This document shows, one piece after another, positions 1 to 12,529 of a stretch of 64,000 nt of DNA. A program made the position numbers and the translations under genes. The stretch is from Zhengitettix transpicula (lineage: Eukaryota > Arthropoda > Insecta > Orthoptera > Tetrigidae). Every line of letters begins with the position of its first letter. Within the stretch, counting starts at the first letter, position 1. Under the pieces are notes generated by a model. It was not told where the DNA came from. It was given only the letters and a program-made list of their open reading frames with translations, and did not search any database. The stretch lies in contig JAYJMR010000082.1 of NCBI GenBank assembly GCA_037074705.1, positions 1 to 64,000 on the forward strand. Direction: 5' to 3'.

Positions 1-790
1 GTTGGTGAAATTCCAAACTTGTCGTCGAAAACGTCGAAATATTACGATATTTTAATTAATATTAATGGATTAAGATTTTAGAAGTGCAGGTTTGAGTAAT
101 TTTTATAAAGAACGAGTCATTTATTATGAAATAAGACTTTGTTATTTGAAGATTCTTGGTTGGTGAAATTCCAAACTTGTCGTCGAAACGTCGAAATATT
201 ACGATATATTAATTAGTATTAAAAAATTAAGATTTTAGAAGTGCAGGTTTGACTAATTTTTATATAGAACGAGTCATTTATTATGAAATAAGACTTTGTT
301 ATTTGAAGATTCTTGGTTGGTGAAATTCCAAACTTGTCGTCGAAACGTCGAAATATTACGATATATTAATTAGTATTAATAGATTAAGATTTTAGAAGTG
401 CAGGTTTGACTAATTTTTATAAACAACGAGTCATTTATTATGAAATAAGACTTTGTTATTTGAAGATTCTTGGTTGGTGAAATTCCAAACTTGTCGTCGA
501 AACGTCGAAATATTACGATATATTAATTAGTATTAATAGATTAAGATTTTAGAAGTGCAGGTTTGACTAATTTTTATAAAAGAACGAGTCATTTATTATG
601 AAATAAGACTTTGTTATTTGAAGATTCTTGGTTGGTGAAATTCCAAACTTGTCGTCGAAACGTCGAAATATTACGATATATTAATTAGTATTAATAGATT
701 AAGATTTTAGAAGTGCTGGTTTGAGTAATTTTTATAAAGAACGAGTCATTTATTATGAAATAAGACTTTGTTATTTGAAGATTCTTGGTT

Positions 791-947
791 GGTGAAATTC
801 CAAACTTGTCGTCGAAACGTCGAAATATTACGATATATTAATTAGTATTAATAGATTAAGATTTTAGAAGTGCTGGTTTGAGTAATTTTTATAAAGAACG
901 AGTCATTTATTATGAAATAAGACTTTGTTATTTGAAGATTCTTGGTT
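791..947 (+). repeat. Representative 157-bp monomer
   Basis: This is one complete unit, used here as the coordinate reference (1 = position 791). In order it holds: 'ggtgaaattccaaacttgt' (1-19); the CpG box (20-35); 'tatta' and the variable triplet at 40-42 (ACG here, GGG, CGG or ACT elsewhere); an A/T dyad zone (43-70); 'gattttagaagtgc' with the A/T switch at 84; 'ggtttgagtaattttt' with the G/C switch at 92; 'ataaagaacg' with the 111-112 switch (AG, TA or AA); and 'tttattatgaaataagac', which ends in the GAAGATT or TTAGTTT variants at 144-150. This copy is the ACG / G55 A63 / T84 / G92 type. It is a landmark, not a distinct element. Confidence 0.95.
810..825 (+). other. CpG octamer pair (CGTCGAAA x2), conserved box of the satellite
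   Basis: Positions 20-35 of the reference unit are two direct copies of CGTCGAAA. They contain four CpG within 13 bp, whereas a whole unit has only six CpG in 157 bp; about 2.5 would be expected from its base counts (14 C x 28 G / 157). The box recurs with little change in almost every unit. The main exceptions are C20T (TGTCG), deletion of G21 (gtcTCG), and G32T in the subfamily at 58.7-62.6 kb. A short conserved block inside a drifting satellite monomer is what a sequence-specific DNA-binding protein would leave, but no such protein can be named from the sequence. It does not match the CENP-B box (core TTCG, four bases, A, two bases, CGGG). The dense CpG is also a potential cytosine-methylation target. 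Confidence 0.6.
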
Positions 948-3900
948 GGTGAAATTCCAAACTTGTCGTCGAAACGTCGAAATATTGGGATATATTAATT
1001 AATATTAATTGATTAAGATCTTAGAAGTGCTGGTTTGAGTAATTTTTATAAAGAACGAGTCATTTATTATGAAATAAGACTTTGTTATTTGAAGATTCTT
1101 GGTTGGTGAAATTCCAAACTTGTCGTCGAAACGTCGAAATATTACGATATATTAATTAGTATTAATAGATTAAGATTTTAGAAGTGCAGGTTTGACTAAT
1201 TTTTATAAAGAACGAGTCATTTATTATGAAATAAGACTTTGTTATTTGAAGATTCTTGGTTGGTGAAATTCCAAACTTGTCGTCGAAACGTCGAAATATT
1301 GGGATATATTAATTAGTATTAATAGATTAAGATTTTAGAAGTGCAGGTTTGACTAATTTTTATAAAGAACGAGTCATTTATTATGAAATAAGACTTTGTT
1401 ATTTGAAGATTCTTGGTTGGTGAAATTCCAAACTTGTCGTCGAAACGTCGAAATATTACGATATATTAATTAGTATTAATAGATTAAGATTTTAGAAGTG
1501 CAGGTTTGACTAATTTTTATAAAGAACGAGTCATTTATTATGAAATAAGACTTTGTTATTTGAAGATTCTTGGTTGGTGAAATTCCAAACTTGTCGTCGA
1601 AACGTCGAAATATTGGGATATATTAATTACTATTAATAGATTAAGATTTTAGAAGTGCATGTTTGACTAATTTTTATAAAGAACGAGTCATTTATTATGA
1701 AATAAGACTTTGTTATTTGAAGATTCTTGGTTGGTGAAATTCCAAACTTGTCGTCGAAACGTCGAAATATTACGATATATTAATTAGTATTAATAGATTA
1801 AGATTTTAGAAGTGCAGGTTTGACTAATTTTATAAACAACGAGTCATTTATTATGAAATAAGACTTTGTTATTTGAAGATTCTTGGTTGGTGAAATTCCA
1901 AACTTGTCGTCGAAACGTCGAAATATTACGATATATTAATTAGTATTAATAGATTAAGATTTTAGAAGTGCAGGTTTGACTAATTTTTATAAAGAACGAG
2001 TCATTTATTATGAAATAAGACTTTGTTATTTGAAGATTCTTGGTTGGTGAAATTCCAAACTTGTCGTCGAAACGTCGAAATATTACGATATATTAATTAG
2101 TATTAATAGATTAAGATTTTAGAAGTGCTGGTTTGAGTAATTTTTATAAAGAACGAGTCATTTATTATGAAATAAGACTTTGTTATTTGAAGATTCTTGG
2201 TTGGTGAAATTCCAAACTTGTCGTCGAAACGTCGAAATATTACGATATATTAATTAGTATTAATAGATTAAGATTTTAGAAGTGCAGGTTTGACTAATTT
2301 TTATAAAGAACGAGTCATTTATTATGAAATAAGACTTTGTTATTTGAAGATTCTTGGTTGGTGAAATTCCAAACTTGTCGTCGAAACGTCGAAATATTGG
2401 GATATATTAATTAGTATTAATAGATTAAGATTTTAGAAGTGCAGGTTTGACTAATTTTTATAAAGAACGAGTCATTTATTATGAAATAAGACTTTGTTAT
2501 TTGAAGATTCTTGGTTGGTGAAATTCCAAACTTGTCGTCGAAACGTCGAAATATTACGATATATTAATAAGTATTAATAGATTAAGATTTTAGAAGTGCA
2601 GGTTTGACTAATTTTTATAAACAACGAGTCATTTATTATGAAATAAGACTTTGTTATTTGAAGATTCTTGGTTGGTGAAATTCCAAACTTGTCGTCGAAA
2701 CGTCGAAATATTACGATATATTAATTAGTATTAATAGATTAAGATTTTCGAAGTGCAGGTTTGACTAATTTTTATAAAGAACGAGTCATTTATTATGAAA
2801 TAAGACTTTGTTATTTGAAGATTCTTGGTTGGTGAAATTCCAAACTTGTCGTCGAAACGTCGAAATATTACGATATATTAATTAGTATTAATAGATTAAG
2901 ATTTTAGAAGTGCTGGTTTGAGTAATTTTTATAAAGAACGAGTCATTTATTATGAAATAAGACTTTGTTATTTGAAGATTCTTGGTTGGTGAAATTCCAA
3001 ACTTGTCGTCGAAACGTCGAAATATTGGGATATATTAATTAGTATTAATAGATTAAGATTTTAGAAGTGCAGGTTTGACTAATTTTTATAAAGAACGAGT
3101 CATTTATTATGAAATAAGACTTTGTTATTTGAAGATTCTTGGTTGGTGAAATTCCAAACTTGTCGTCGAAACGTCGAAATATTACGATATATTAATTAGT
3201 ATTAATAGATTAAGATTTTAGAAGTGCAGGTTTGACTAATTTTTATAAACAACGAGTCATTTATTATGAAATAAGACTTTGTTATTTGAAGATTCTTGGT
3301 TGGTGAAATTCCAAACTTCTCGTCGAAACGTCGAAATATTACGATATATTAATTAGTATTAATAGATTAAGATTTTAGAAGTGCAGGTTTGACTAATTTT
3401 TATAAAGAACGAGTCATTTATTATGAAATAAGACTTTGTTATTTGAAGATTCTTGGTTGGTGAAATTCCAAACTTGTCGTCGAAACGTCGAAATATTGGG
3501 ATATATTAATTAGTATTAATAAATTAAGATTTTAGAAGTGCAGGTTTGACTAATTTTTATAAAGAACGAGTCATTTATTATGAAATAAGACTTTGTTATT
3601 TGAAGATTCTTGGTTGGTGAAATTCCAAACTTGTCGTCGAAACGTCGAAATATTACGATATATTAATTAGTATTAATAGATTAAGATTTTAGAAGTGCAG
3701 GTTTGACTAATTTTTATAAACAACGAGTCATTTATTATGAAATAAGACGTTGTTATTTGAAGATTCTTGGTTGGTGAAATTCCAAACTTGTCGTCGAAAC
3801 GTCGAAATATTACGATATATTAATTAGTATTAATAGATTAAGGTTTCTAGAAGTGCTGGTTTGAGTAATTTTTATAAAGAACGAGTCATTTATTATGAAA

Positions 3901-4388
3901 TAAGACTTTGTTATTTGAAGATTCTTGGTTCGTGAAATTCCAAACTTGTCGTCGAAACGTTGAAATATTGGATATATTAATTAATATTAATGGATTAAGA
4001 TTTTAGAAGTGCAGGTTTGAGTAATTTTTATAAAGAACGAGTCATTTATTATGAAATAAGACTTTGTTATTTGAAGATTCTTGGTTGGTGAAATTCCAAA
4101 CTTGTCTCGAAACGTCGAAATATTACGATATATTAATTAATATTAATGGATTAAGATATTAGAAGTGCAGGTTTGAGTAATTTTTATAAAGAACGAGTCA
4201 TTTATTATGAAATAAGACTTTGTTATTTTTAGTTTCTTGGTTGGTGAAATTCAAACTTGTCGTCGAAACGTCGAAATATTGGGATATATTAATTAATATT
4301 AATGGATTAAGATTTTAGAAGTGCAGGTTTGAGTAATTTTTATAAAGAACGAGTCATTTATTATGAAATAAGACTTTGTTATTTGAAG

Positions 4389-5188
4389 ATACTTGGTTGG
4401 TGAAATACCAAACTTGTCGTCGAAACGTCGAAATATTACTATATATTAATTAATATTAATGGATTAAGATTTTAGAAGTGCAGGTTTGAGTAATTTTTAT
4501 AAAGAACGAGTCATTTATTATGAAATAAGACTTTGTTATTTGAAGATACTTGGTTGGTGAAATTCCAAACTTGTCGTCGAAACGTCGAAATATTGGGATA
4601 TATTAATTAATATTAATGGATTAAGATTTTAGAAGTGCAGGTTTGAGTAATTTTTATAAAGAACGAGTCATTTATTATGAAATAAGACTTTGTTATTTGA
4701 AGATACTTGGTTGGTGAAATACCAAACTTGTCGTCGAAACGTCGAAATATTACTATATATTAATTAATATTAATGGATTAAGATTTTAGAAGTGCAGGTT
4801 TGAGTAATTTTTATAAAGAACGAGTCATTTATTATGAAATAAGACTTTGTTATTTGAAGATACTTGGTTGGTGAAATTCCAAACTTGTCTCGAAACGTCG
4901 AAATATTGGATATATTAATTAATATTAATGGATTAAGATTTTAGAAGTGCAGGTTTGAGTAATTTTTATAAAGAACGAGTCATTTATTATGAAATAAGAC
5001 TTTGTTATTTGAAGATACTTGGTTGGTGAAATACCAAACTTGTCGTCGAAACGTCGAAATATTACTATATATTAATTAATATTAATGGATTAAGATTTTA
5101 GAAGTGCAGGTTTGAGTAATTTTTATAAAGAACGAGTCATTTATTATGAAATAAGACTTTGTTATTTGAAGATACTTGGTTGGTGAAA
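4389..5188 (+). repeat. Dimeric alternation (about 314 bp), first block
   Basis: Units with T9A ('gaaatacc' at 4405, 4719 and 5031) and the triplet ACT ('attactatat') alternate with units having normal 'gaaattcc' and GGG or GGA, two of them also lacking G21. All carry 'agatac' (T150A). The alternation makes a roughly 314 bp two-unit repeat, shortened to 312-314 bp by the one-base deletions. The same dimer returns at 7,227-7,853 and 8,790-9,418, which shows that the block was copied within segment B. Confidence 0.85.
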
Positions 5189-7210
5189 TTCCAAACTTGT
5201 CTCGAAACGTCGAAATATTGGGATATATTAATTAATATTAATGGATTAAGATTTTAGAAGTGCAGGTTGACTAATTTTTATAAAGAACGAGTCATTTATT
5301 ATGAAATAAGACTTTGTTATTTTTAGTTTCTTGGTTGGTGAAATTACAAACTTGTCGTCGAAACGTCGAAATATTACGATATATTAATTAATATTAATGG
5401 ATTAAGATTTTAGAAGTGCAGGTTTGAGTAATTTTTATAAAGAACGAGTCATTTATTATGAAATAAGACTTTTGTTATTTTTAGTTTCTTGGTTGGTGAA
5501 ATTCCAAACTTGTCGTCGAAACGTCGAAATATTACGATATATTAATTAATATTAATGGATTAAAATTTTAGAAGTGCAGGTTTGAGTAATTTTTATAAAG
5601 AACGAGTCATTTATTATGAAATAAGACTTTGTTATTTGAAGATACTTGGTTGGTGAAATTCCAAACTTGTCGTCGAAACGTCGAAATATTGGGATATATT
5701 AATTAATATTAATGGATTAAGATTTTAGAAGTGCAGGTTTGAGTAATTTTTATAAAGAACGAGTCATTTATTATGAAATAAGACTTTGTTATTTGAAGAT
5801 TCTCGGTTGGTGAAATTCCAAACTTGTCGTCGAAACGTCGAAATATTACTATATATTAATTAATATTAATGGATTAAGATTTTAGAAGTGCAGGTTTGAG
5901 TAATTTTTATAAAGAACGAGTCATTTATTATGAAATAAGACTTTGTTATTTGAAGATACTTGGTTGGTGAAATTCCAAACTTGTCGTCGAAACGTCGAAA
6001 TATTACGATATATTAATTAGTATTAATAGATTAAGATTTTAGAAGTGCTGGTTTGAGTAATTTTTATAAAGAACGAGTCATTTATTATGAAATAAGACTT
6101 TGTTATTTGAAGATTCTTGGTTAGTGAAATTCCAAACTTGTCGTCGAAACGTCGAAATATTACGATATATTAATTAGTATTAATAGATTAAGATTTTAGA
6201 AGTGCTGGTTTGAGTAATTTTTATAAAGAACGAGTCATTTATTATGAAATAAGACTTTGTTATTTGAAGATTCTTGGTTGGTGAAATTCCAAACTTGTCG
6301 TCGAAACGTCGAAATATTGGGATATATTAATTAGTATTAATAGATTAAGATTTTAGAAGTGCAGGTTTGACTAATTTTTATAAAGAACGAGTCATTTATT
6401 ATGAAATAAGACTTTGTTATTTGAAGATTCTTGGTTGGTGAAATTCCAAACTTGTCGTCGAAACGTCGAAATATTACGATATATTAATTAGTATTAATAG
6501 ATTAAGATTTTAGAAGTGCAGGTTTGACTAATTTTTATAAACAACGAGTCATTTATTATGAAATAAGACGTTGTTATTTGAAGATTCTTGGTTGGTGAAA
6601 TTCCAAACTTGTCGTCGAAACGTCGAAATATTACGATATATTAATTAGTATTAATAGATTAAGATTTTAGAAGTGCTGGTTTGAGTAATTTTTATAAAGA
6701 ACGAGTCATTTATTATGAAATAAGACTTTGTTATTTGAAGATTCTTGGTTCGTGAAATTCCAAACTTGTCGTCGAAACGTTGAAATATTGGGATATATTA
6801 ATTAATATTAATGGATTAAGATTTTAGAAGTGCAGGTTTGAGTAATTTTTATAAAGAACGAGTCATTTATTATGAAATAAGACTTTGTTATTTGAAGATT
6901 CTTGGTTGGTGAAATTCCAAACTTGTCTCGAAACGTCGAAATATTACGATATATTAATTAATATTAATGGATTAAGATATTAGAAGTGCAGGTTTGAGTA
7001 ATTTTTATAAAGAACGAGTCATTTATTATGAAATAAGACTTTCTTATTTTTAGTTTCTTGGTTGGTGAAATTCCAAACTTGTCGTCGAAACGTCGAAATA
7101 TTGGGATATATTAATTAATATTAATGGATTAAGATTTTAGAAGTGCAGGTTTGAGTAATTTTTATAAAGAACGAGTCATTTATTATGAAATAAGACTTTG
7201 TTATTTGAAG

Positions 7211-7990
7211 ATACTTGGTTGGTGAAATACCAAACTTGTCGTCGAAACGTCGAAATATTACTATATATTAATTAATATTAATGGATTAAGATTTAGAAGT
7301 GCAGGTTTGAGTAATTTTTATAAAGAACGAGTCATTTATTATGAAATAAGACTTTGTTATTTGAAGATACTTGGTTGGTGAAATTCCAAACTTGTCGTCG
7401 AAACGTCGAAATATTGGGATATATTAATTAATATTAATGGATTAAGATTTTAGAAGTGCAGGTTTGAGTAATTTTTATAAAGAACGAGTCATTTATTATG
7501 AAATAAGACTTTGTTATTTGAAGATACTTGGTTGGTGAAATACCAAACTTGTCGTCGAAACGTCGAAATATTACTATATATTAATTAATATTAATGGATT
7601 AAGATTTTAGAAGTGCAGGTTTGAGTAATTTTTATAAAGAACGAGTCATTTATTATGAAATAAGACTTTGTTATTTGAAGATACTTGGTTGGTGAAATTC
7701 CAAACTTGTCTCGAAACGTCGAAATATTGGGATATATTAATTAATATTAATGGATTAAGATTTTAGAAGTGCAGGTTTGAGTAATTTTTATAAAGAACGA
7801 GTCATTTATTATGAAATAAGACTTTGTTATTTGAAGATACTTGGTTGGTGAAATACCAAACTTGTCGTCGAAACGTCGAAATATTACTATATATTAATTA
7901 ATATTAATGGATTAAGATTTTAGAAGTGCAGGTTTGAGTAATTTTTATAAACAACGAGTCATTTATTATGAAATAAGACGTTGTTATTTG
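7211..7990 (+). repeat. Dimeric alternation, second block, ending in a chimeric monomer
   Basis: The T9A + ACT units begin 'atacc' at 7227, 7540 and 7853 and alternate with GGG units, as in the block at 4.4-5.2 kb. The last T9A unit does not continue in the pattern of the earlier block. After about 7,948 it reads 'aaacaacg' and then 'aagacgttg', both markers of the segment A-like unit seen at 3,718 and 6,539. Its left part therefore belongs to the dimer family and its right part to the G106C family, as left by one exchange inside a monomer. Confidence 0.8.
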
Positions 7991-7996
7991 AAGATT
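7840..7996 (+). repeat. Chimeric monomer at an exchange point
   Basis: The left part (T9A, ACT triplet, A55/G63, 'gagtaa') matches the dimer units at about 5,020-5,110. The right part ('aaacaacg', then 'aagacgttg') matches units at 3,718-3,750 and 6,539-6,570. The sequence that follows (T84 unit, then 'ggttcgtg' at 8,161) continues the same parental order. The switch lies after the last left-specific base ('gagtaa', about 7,937) and by the first right-specific base (G106C, about 7,952). Confidence 0.75.
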
Positions 7997-8773
7997 CTTG
8001 GTTGGTGAAATTCCAAACTTGTCGTCGAAACGTCGAAATATTACGATATATTAATTAGTATTAATAGATTAAGATTTTAGAAGTGCTGGTTTGAGTAATT
8101 TTTATAAAGAACGAGTCATTTATTATGAAATAAGACTTTGTTATTTGAAGATTCTTGGTTCGTGAAATTCCAAACTTGTCGTCGAAACGTTGAAATATTG
8201 GGATATATTAATTAATATTAATGGATTAAGATTTTAGAAGTGCAGGTTTGAGTAATTTTTATAAGAACGAGTCATTTATTATGAAATAAGACTTTGTTAT
8301 TTGAAGATTCTTGGTTGGTGAAATTCCAAACTTGTCTCGAAACGTCGAAATATTATGATATATTAATTAATATTAATGGATTAAGATATTAGAAGTGCAG
8401 GATTGAGTAATTTTTATAAAGAACGAGTCATTTATTATGAAATAAGACTTTGTTATTTTTAGTTTCTTGGTTGGTGAAATTCCAAACTTGTCGTCGAAAC
8501 GTCGAAATATTGGGATATATTAATTAATATTAATGGACTAAGATTTTAGAAGTGCAGGTTTGAGTAATTTTATAAAGAACGAGTCATTTATTATGAAATA
8601 AGACTTTGTTATTTGAAGATACTTGGTTGGTGAAATTCCAAACTTGTCTCGAAACGTCGAAATATTGGGATATATTAATTAATATTAATGGATTAAGATT
8701 TTAGAAGTGCAGGTTTGAGTAATTTTATAAAGAACGAGTCATTTATTATGAAATAAGACTTTGTTATTTGAAG

Positions 8774-9575
8774 ATACTTGGTTGGTGAAATACCAAACTT
8801 GTCGTCGAAACGTCGAAATATTACTATATATTAATTAATATTAATGGATTAAGATTTTAGAAGTGCAGGTTTGAGTAATTTTTTATAAAGAACGAGTCAT
8901 TTATTATGAAATAAGACTTTGTTATTTGAAGATACTTGGTTGGTGAAATTCCAAACTTGTCGTCGAAACGTCGAAATATTGGGATATATTAATTAATATT
9001 AATGGATTAAGATTTTAGAAGTGCAGGTTTGAGTAATTTTTATAAAGAACGAGTCATTTATTATGAAATAAGACTTTGTTATTTGAAGATACTTGGTTGG
9101 TGAAATACCAAACTTGTCGTCGAAACGTCGAAATATTACTATATATTAATTAATATTAATGGATTAAGATTTTAGAAGTGCAGGTTTGAGTAATTTTTAT
9201 AAAGAACGAGTCATTTATTATGAAATAAGACTTTGTTATTTGAAGATACTTGGTTGGTGAAATTCCAAACTTGTCTCGAAACGTCGAAATATTGGGATAT
9301 ATTAATTAATATTAATGGATTAAGATTTTAGAAGTGCAGGTTTGAGTAATTTTTATAAAGAACGAGTCATTTATTATGAAATAAGACTTTGTTATTTGAA
9401 GATACTTGGTTGGTGAAATACCAAACTTGTCGTCGAAACGTCGAAATATTACTATATATTAATTAATATTAATGGATAAGATTTTAGAAGTGCAGGTTTG
9501 AGTAATTTTTATAAAGAACGAGTCATTTATTATGAAATAAGACTTTGTTATTTGAAGATACTTGGTTGGTGAAAT
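8774..9575 (+). repeat. Dimeric alternation, third block
   Basis: T9A/ACT units at 8790, 9105 and 9418 alternate with 'gtcgtcg'+GGG or 'gtctcg'+GGG units. The order matches the second block and then runs into 'ttttagtttc' units at about 9,710, as the first block does at about 5,320. This block and its right flank therefore appear to be a copy of 4.4-5.9 kb. Confidence 0.8.
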
Positions 9576-12529
9576 TCCAAACTTGTCTCGAAACCTCGAA
9601 ATATTGGGATATATTAATTAATATTAATGGATTAAGATTTTAGAAGTGCAGGTTTGACTAATTTTTATAAAGAACGAGTCATTTATTATGAAATAAGACT
9701 TTGTTATTTTTAGTTTCTTGGTTGGTGAAATTACAAACTTGTCGTCGAAACGTCGAAATATTACGATATATTAATTAATATTAATGGATTAAGATTTTAG
9801 AAGTGCAGGTTTGAGTAATTTTTATAAAGAACGAGTCATTTATTATGAAATAAGACTTTGTTATTTTTAGTTTCTTGGTTGGTGAAATTCCAAACTTGTC
9901 GTCGAAACGTCGAAATATTACGATATATTAATTAATATTAATGGATTAAAATTTTAGAAGTGCAGGTTTGAGTAATTTTTATAAAGAACGAGTCATTTAT
10001 TATGAAATAAGACTTTGTTATTTGAAGATACTTGGTTGGTGAAATTCCAAACTTGTCGTCGAAACGTCGAAATATTGGGATATATTAATTAATATTAATG
10101 GATTAAGATTTTAGAAGTGCAGGTTTGAGTAATTTTTATAAAGAACGAGTCATTTATTATGAAATAAGACTTTGTTATTTGAAGATTCTCGGTTGGTGAA
10201 ATTCCAAACTTGTCGTCGAAACGTCGAAATATTACTATATATTAATTAATATTAATGGATTAAGATTTTAGAAGTGCAGGTTTGAGTAATTTTTATAAAG
10301 AACGAGTCATTTATTATGAAATAAGACTTTGTTATTTGAAGATACTTGGTTGGTGAAATTCCAAACTTGTCGTCGAAACGTCGAAATATTACGATATATT
10401 AATTAGTATTAATAGATTAAGATTTTAGAAGTGCTGGTTTGAGTAATTTTTATAAAGAACGAGTCATTTATTATGAAATAAGACTTTGTTATTTGAAGAT
10501 TCTTGGTTGGTGAAATTCCAAACTTGTCGTCGAAACGTCGAAATATTACGATATATTAATTAGTATTAATAGATTAAGATTTTAGAAGTGCTGGTTTGAG
10601 TAATTTTTATAAAGAACGAGTCATTTATTATGAAATAAGACTTTGTTATTTGAAGATTCTTGGTTGGTGAAATTCCAAACTTGTCTCGAAACGTCGAAAT
10701 ATTACGATATATTAATTAATTTTAATGGATTAAGATATTAGAAGTGCAGGTTTGAGTAATTTTTATAAAGAACGAGTCATTTATTATGAAATAAGACTTT
10801 GTTATTTTTAGTTTCTTGGTTGGTGAAATTCCAAACTTGTCGTCGAAACGTCGAAATATTGGGATATATTAATTAATATTAATGGATTAAGATTTTAGAA
10901 GTGCAGGTTTGAGTAATTTTTATAAAGAACGAGTCATTTATTATGAAATAAGACTTTGTTATTTGAAGATACTTGGTTGGTGAAATTCCAAACTTGTCGT
11001 CGAAACGTCGAAATATTGGGATATATTAATTAATATGAATGGATTAAGATTTTAGAAGTGCAGGTTTGAGTAATTTTTATAAAGAACGAGTCATTTATTA
11101 TGAAATAAGACTTTGTTATTTGAAGATACTTGGTTGGTGAAATTCCAAACTTGTCGTCGAAACGTCGAAATATTGGGATATATTAATTAATATTAATGGA
11201 TTAAGATTTTAGAAGTGCAGGTTTGAGTAATTTTTATAAAGAACGAGTCATTTATTATGAAATAAGACTTTGTTATTTGAAGATTCTTGGTTGGTGAAAT
11301 TCCAAACTTGTCGTCGAAACGTCGAAATATTACTATATATTAATTAATATTAATGGATTAAGATTTTAGAAGTGCAGGTTTGAGTAATTTTTATAAAGAA
11401 CGAGTCATTTATTATGAAATAAGACTTTGTTATTTTTAGTTTCTTGGTTGGTGAAATTCCAAACTTGTCGTCGAAACGTCGAAATATTACGATATATTAA
11501 TTAATATTAATGGATTAAGATTTTAGAAGTGCAGGTTTGAGTAATTTTTATAAAGAACGAGTCATTTATTATGAAATAAGACTTTGTTATTTGAAGATAC
11601 TTGGTTGGTGAAATTCCAAACTTGTCGTCGAAACGTCGAAATATTGGGATATATTAATTAATATTAATGGATTAAGATTTTAGAAGTGCAGGTTTGAGTA
11701 ATTTTTATAAAGAACGAGTCATTTATTATGAAATAATACTTTGTTATTTGAAGATTCTTGGTTGGTGAAATTCCAAACTTGTCGTCGAAACGTCGAAATA
11801 TTACTATATATTAATTAATATTAATGGATTAAGATTTTAGAAGTGCAGGTTTGAGTAATTTTTATAAAGAACGAGTCATTTATTATGAAATAATACTTTG
11901 TTATTTGAAGATTCTTGGTTGGTGAAATTCCAAACTTGTCGTCGAAACGTCGAAATATTACGATATATTAATTAATATTAATGGATTAAGATTTTAGAAG
12001 TGCAGGTTTGAGTAATTTTTATAAAGAACGAGTCATTTATTTTGAAATAAGACTTTGTTATTTTTAGTTTCTTGGTTGGTGAAATTCCAAACTTGTCGTC
12101 GAAACGTCGAAATATTACGATATATTAATTAATATTAATGGATTAAGATTTTAGAAGTGCAGGTTTGAGTAATTTTTATAAAGAACGAGTCATTTATTAT
12201 GAAATAAGACTTTGTTATTTGAAGATACTTGGTTGGTGAAATTCCAAACTTGTCGTCGAAACGTCGAAATATTGGGATATATTAATTAATATTAATGGAT
12301 TAAGATTTTAGAAGTGCAGGTTTGAGTAATTTTTATAAAGAACGAGTCATTTATTATGAAATAAGACTTTGTTATTTGAAGATACTTGGTTGGTGAAATT
12401 CCAAACTTGTCGTCGAAACGTCGAAATATTGGGATATATTAATTAATATTAATGGATTAAGATTTTAGAAGTGCAGGTTTGAGTAATTTTTATAAAGAAC
12501 GAGTCATTTATTATGAAATAAGACTTTGT

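Larger units (their letters stand above)
4..3930 (+). repeat. Segment A: 25 monomers, mainly G55/A63 and 'gact' type
   Basis: These 25 units are net +2 bp. Most read 'attagtattaatag' (G55, A63), 'gcagg' (A84) and 'gactaa' (C92); a minority have 'gctgg' with 'gagtaa'. The 40-42 triplet alternates irregularly between ACG and GGG. The variant 'aaacaacg' (G106C) occurs at 421, 1834, 2619, 3247 and 3718, spaced 9, 5, 4 and 3 whole units apart, so it was spread by block duplication. Small indels include an extra A in the box of the first unit (about 27-31), an extra A near 580, a lost T near 1830, and a two-part change 'aaggtttctag' near 3,840. Confidence 0.9.
3931..10665 (+). repeat. Segment B: 43 monomers, indel-rich, with dimers and 9/18-unit duplications
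   Basis: The segment opens with a unit whose first base is C ('ggttcgtg', 3,931) and whose box reads CGTTGAAA. Most units have 'aatattaatgg' (A55, G63) and 'gagtaa'. It is 16 bp short of 43 x 157. Nine units lack G21 ('gtctcg' at 4104, 4887, 5199, 6925, 7708, 8334, 8646, 9273 and 9585). Other one-base losses are scattered, for example 'ggatat' for 'gggatat' and 'atttagaag'. The marker 'cgtgaaattcc' recurs at 6,751 and 8,161, 18 and 9 further units along. The marker 'tctcggttgg' near 5,804 recurs near 10,190, 28 units later. The array was expanded by repeated block duplication. Confidence 0.9.

Noticed and set aside
100..106. TATA-like promoter ('ttttataaag') in each unit
   Set aside because: It is a constant part of an A/T-rich satellite with no other promoter feature or downstream gene, so a promoter call is not supported.
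810..830. CENP-B box
   Set aside because: Read on either strand, the CpG box lacks the required TTCG-(4)-A-(2)-CGGG arrangement: position 10 is T and the CGGG is absent.
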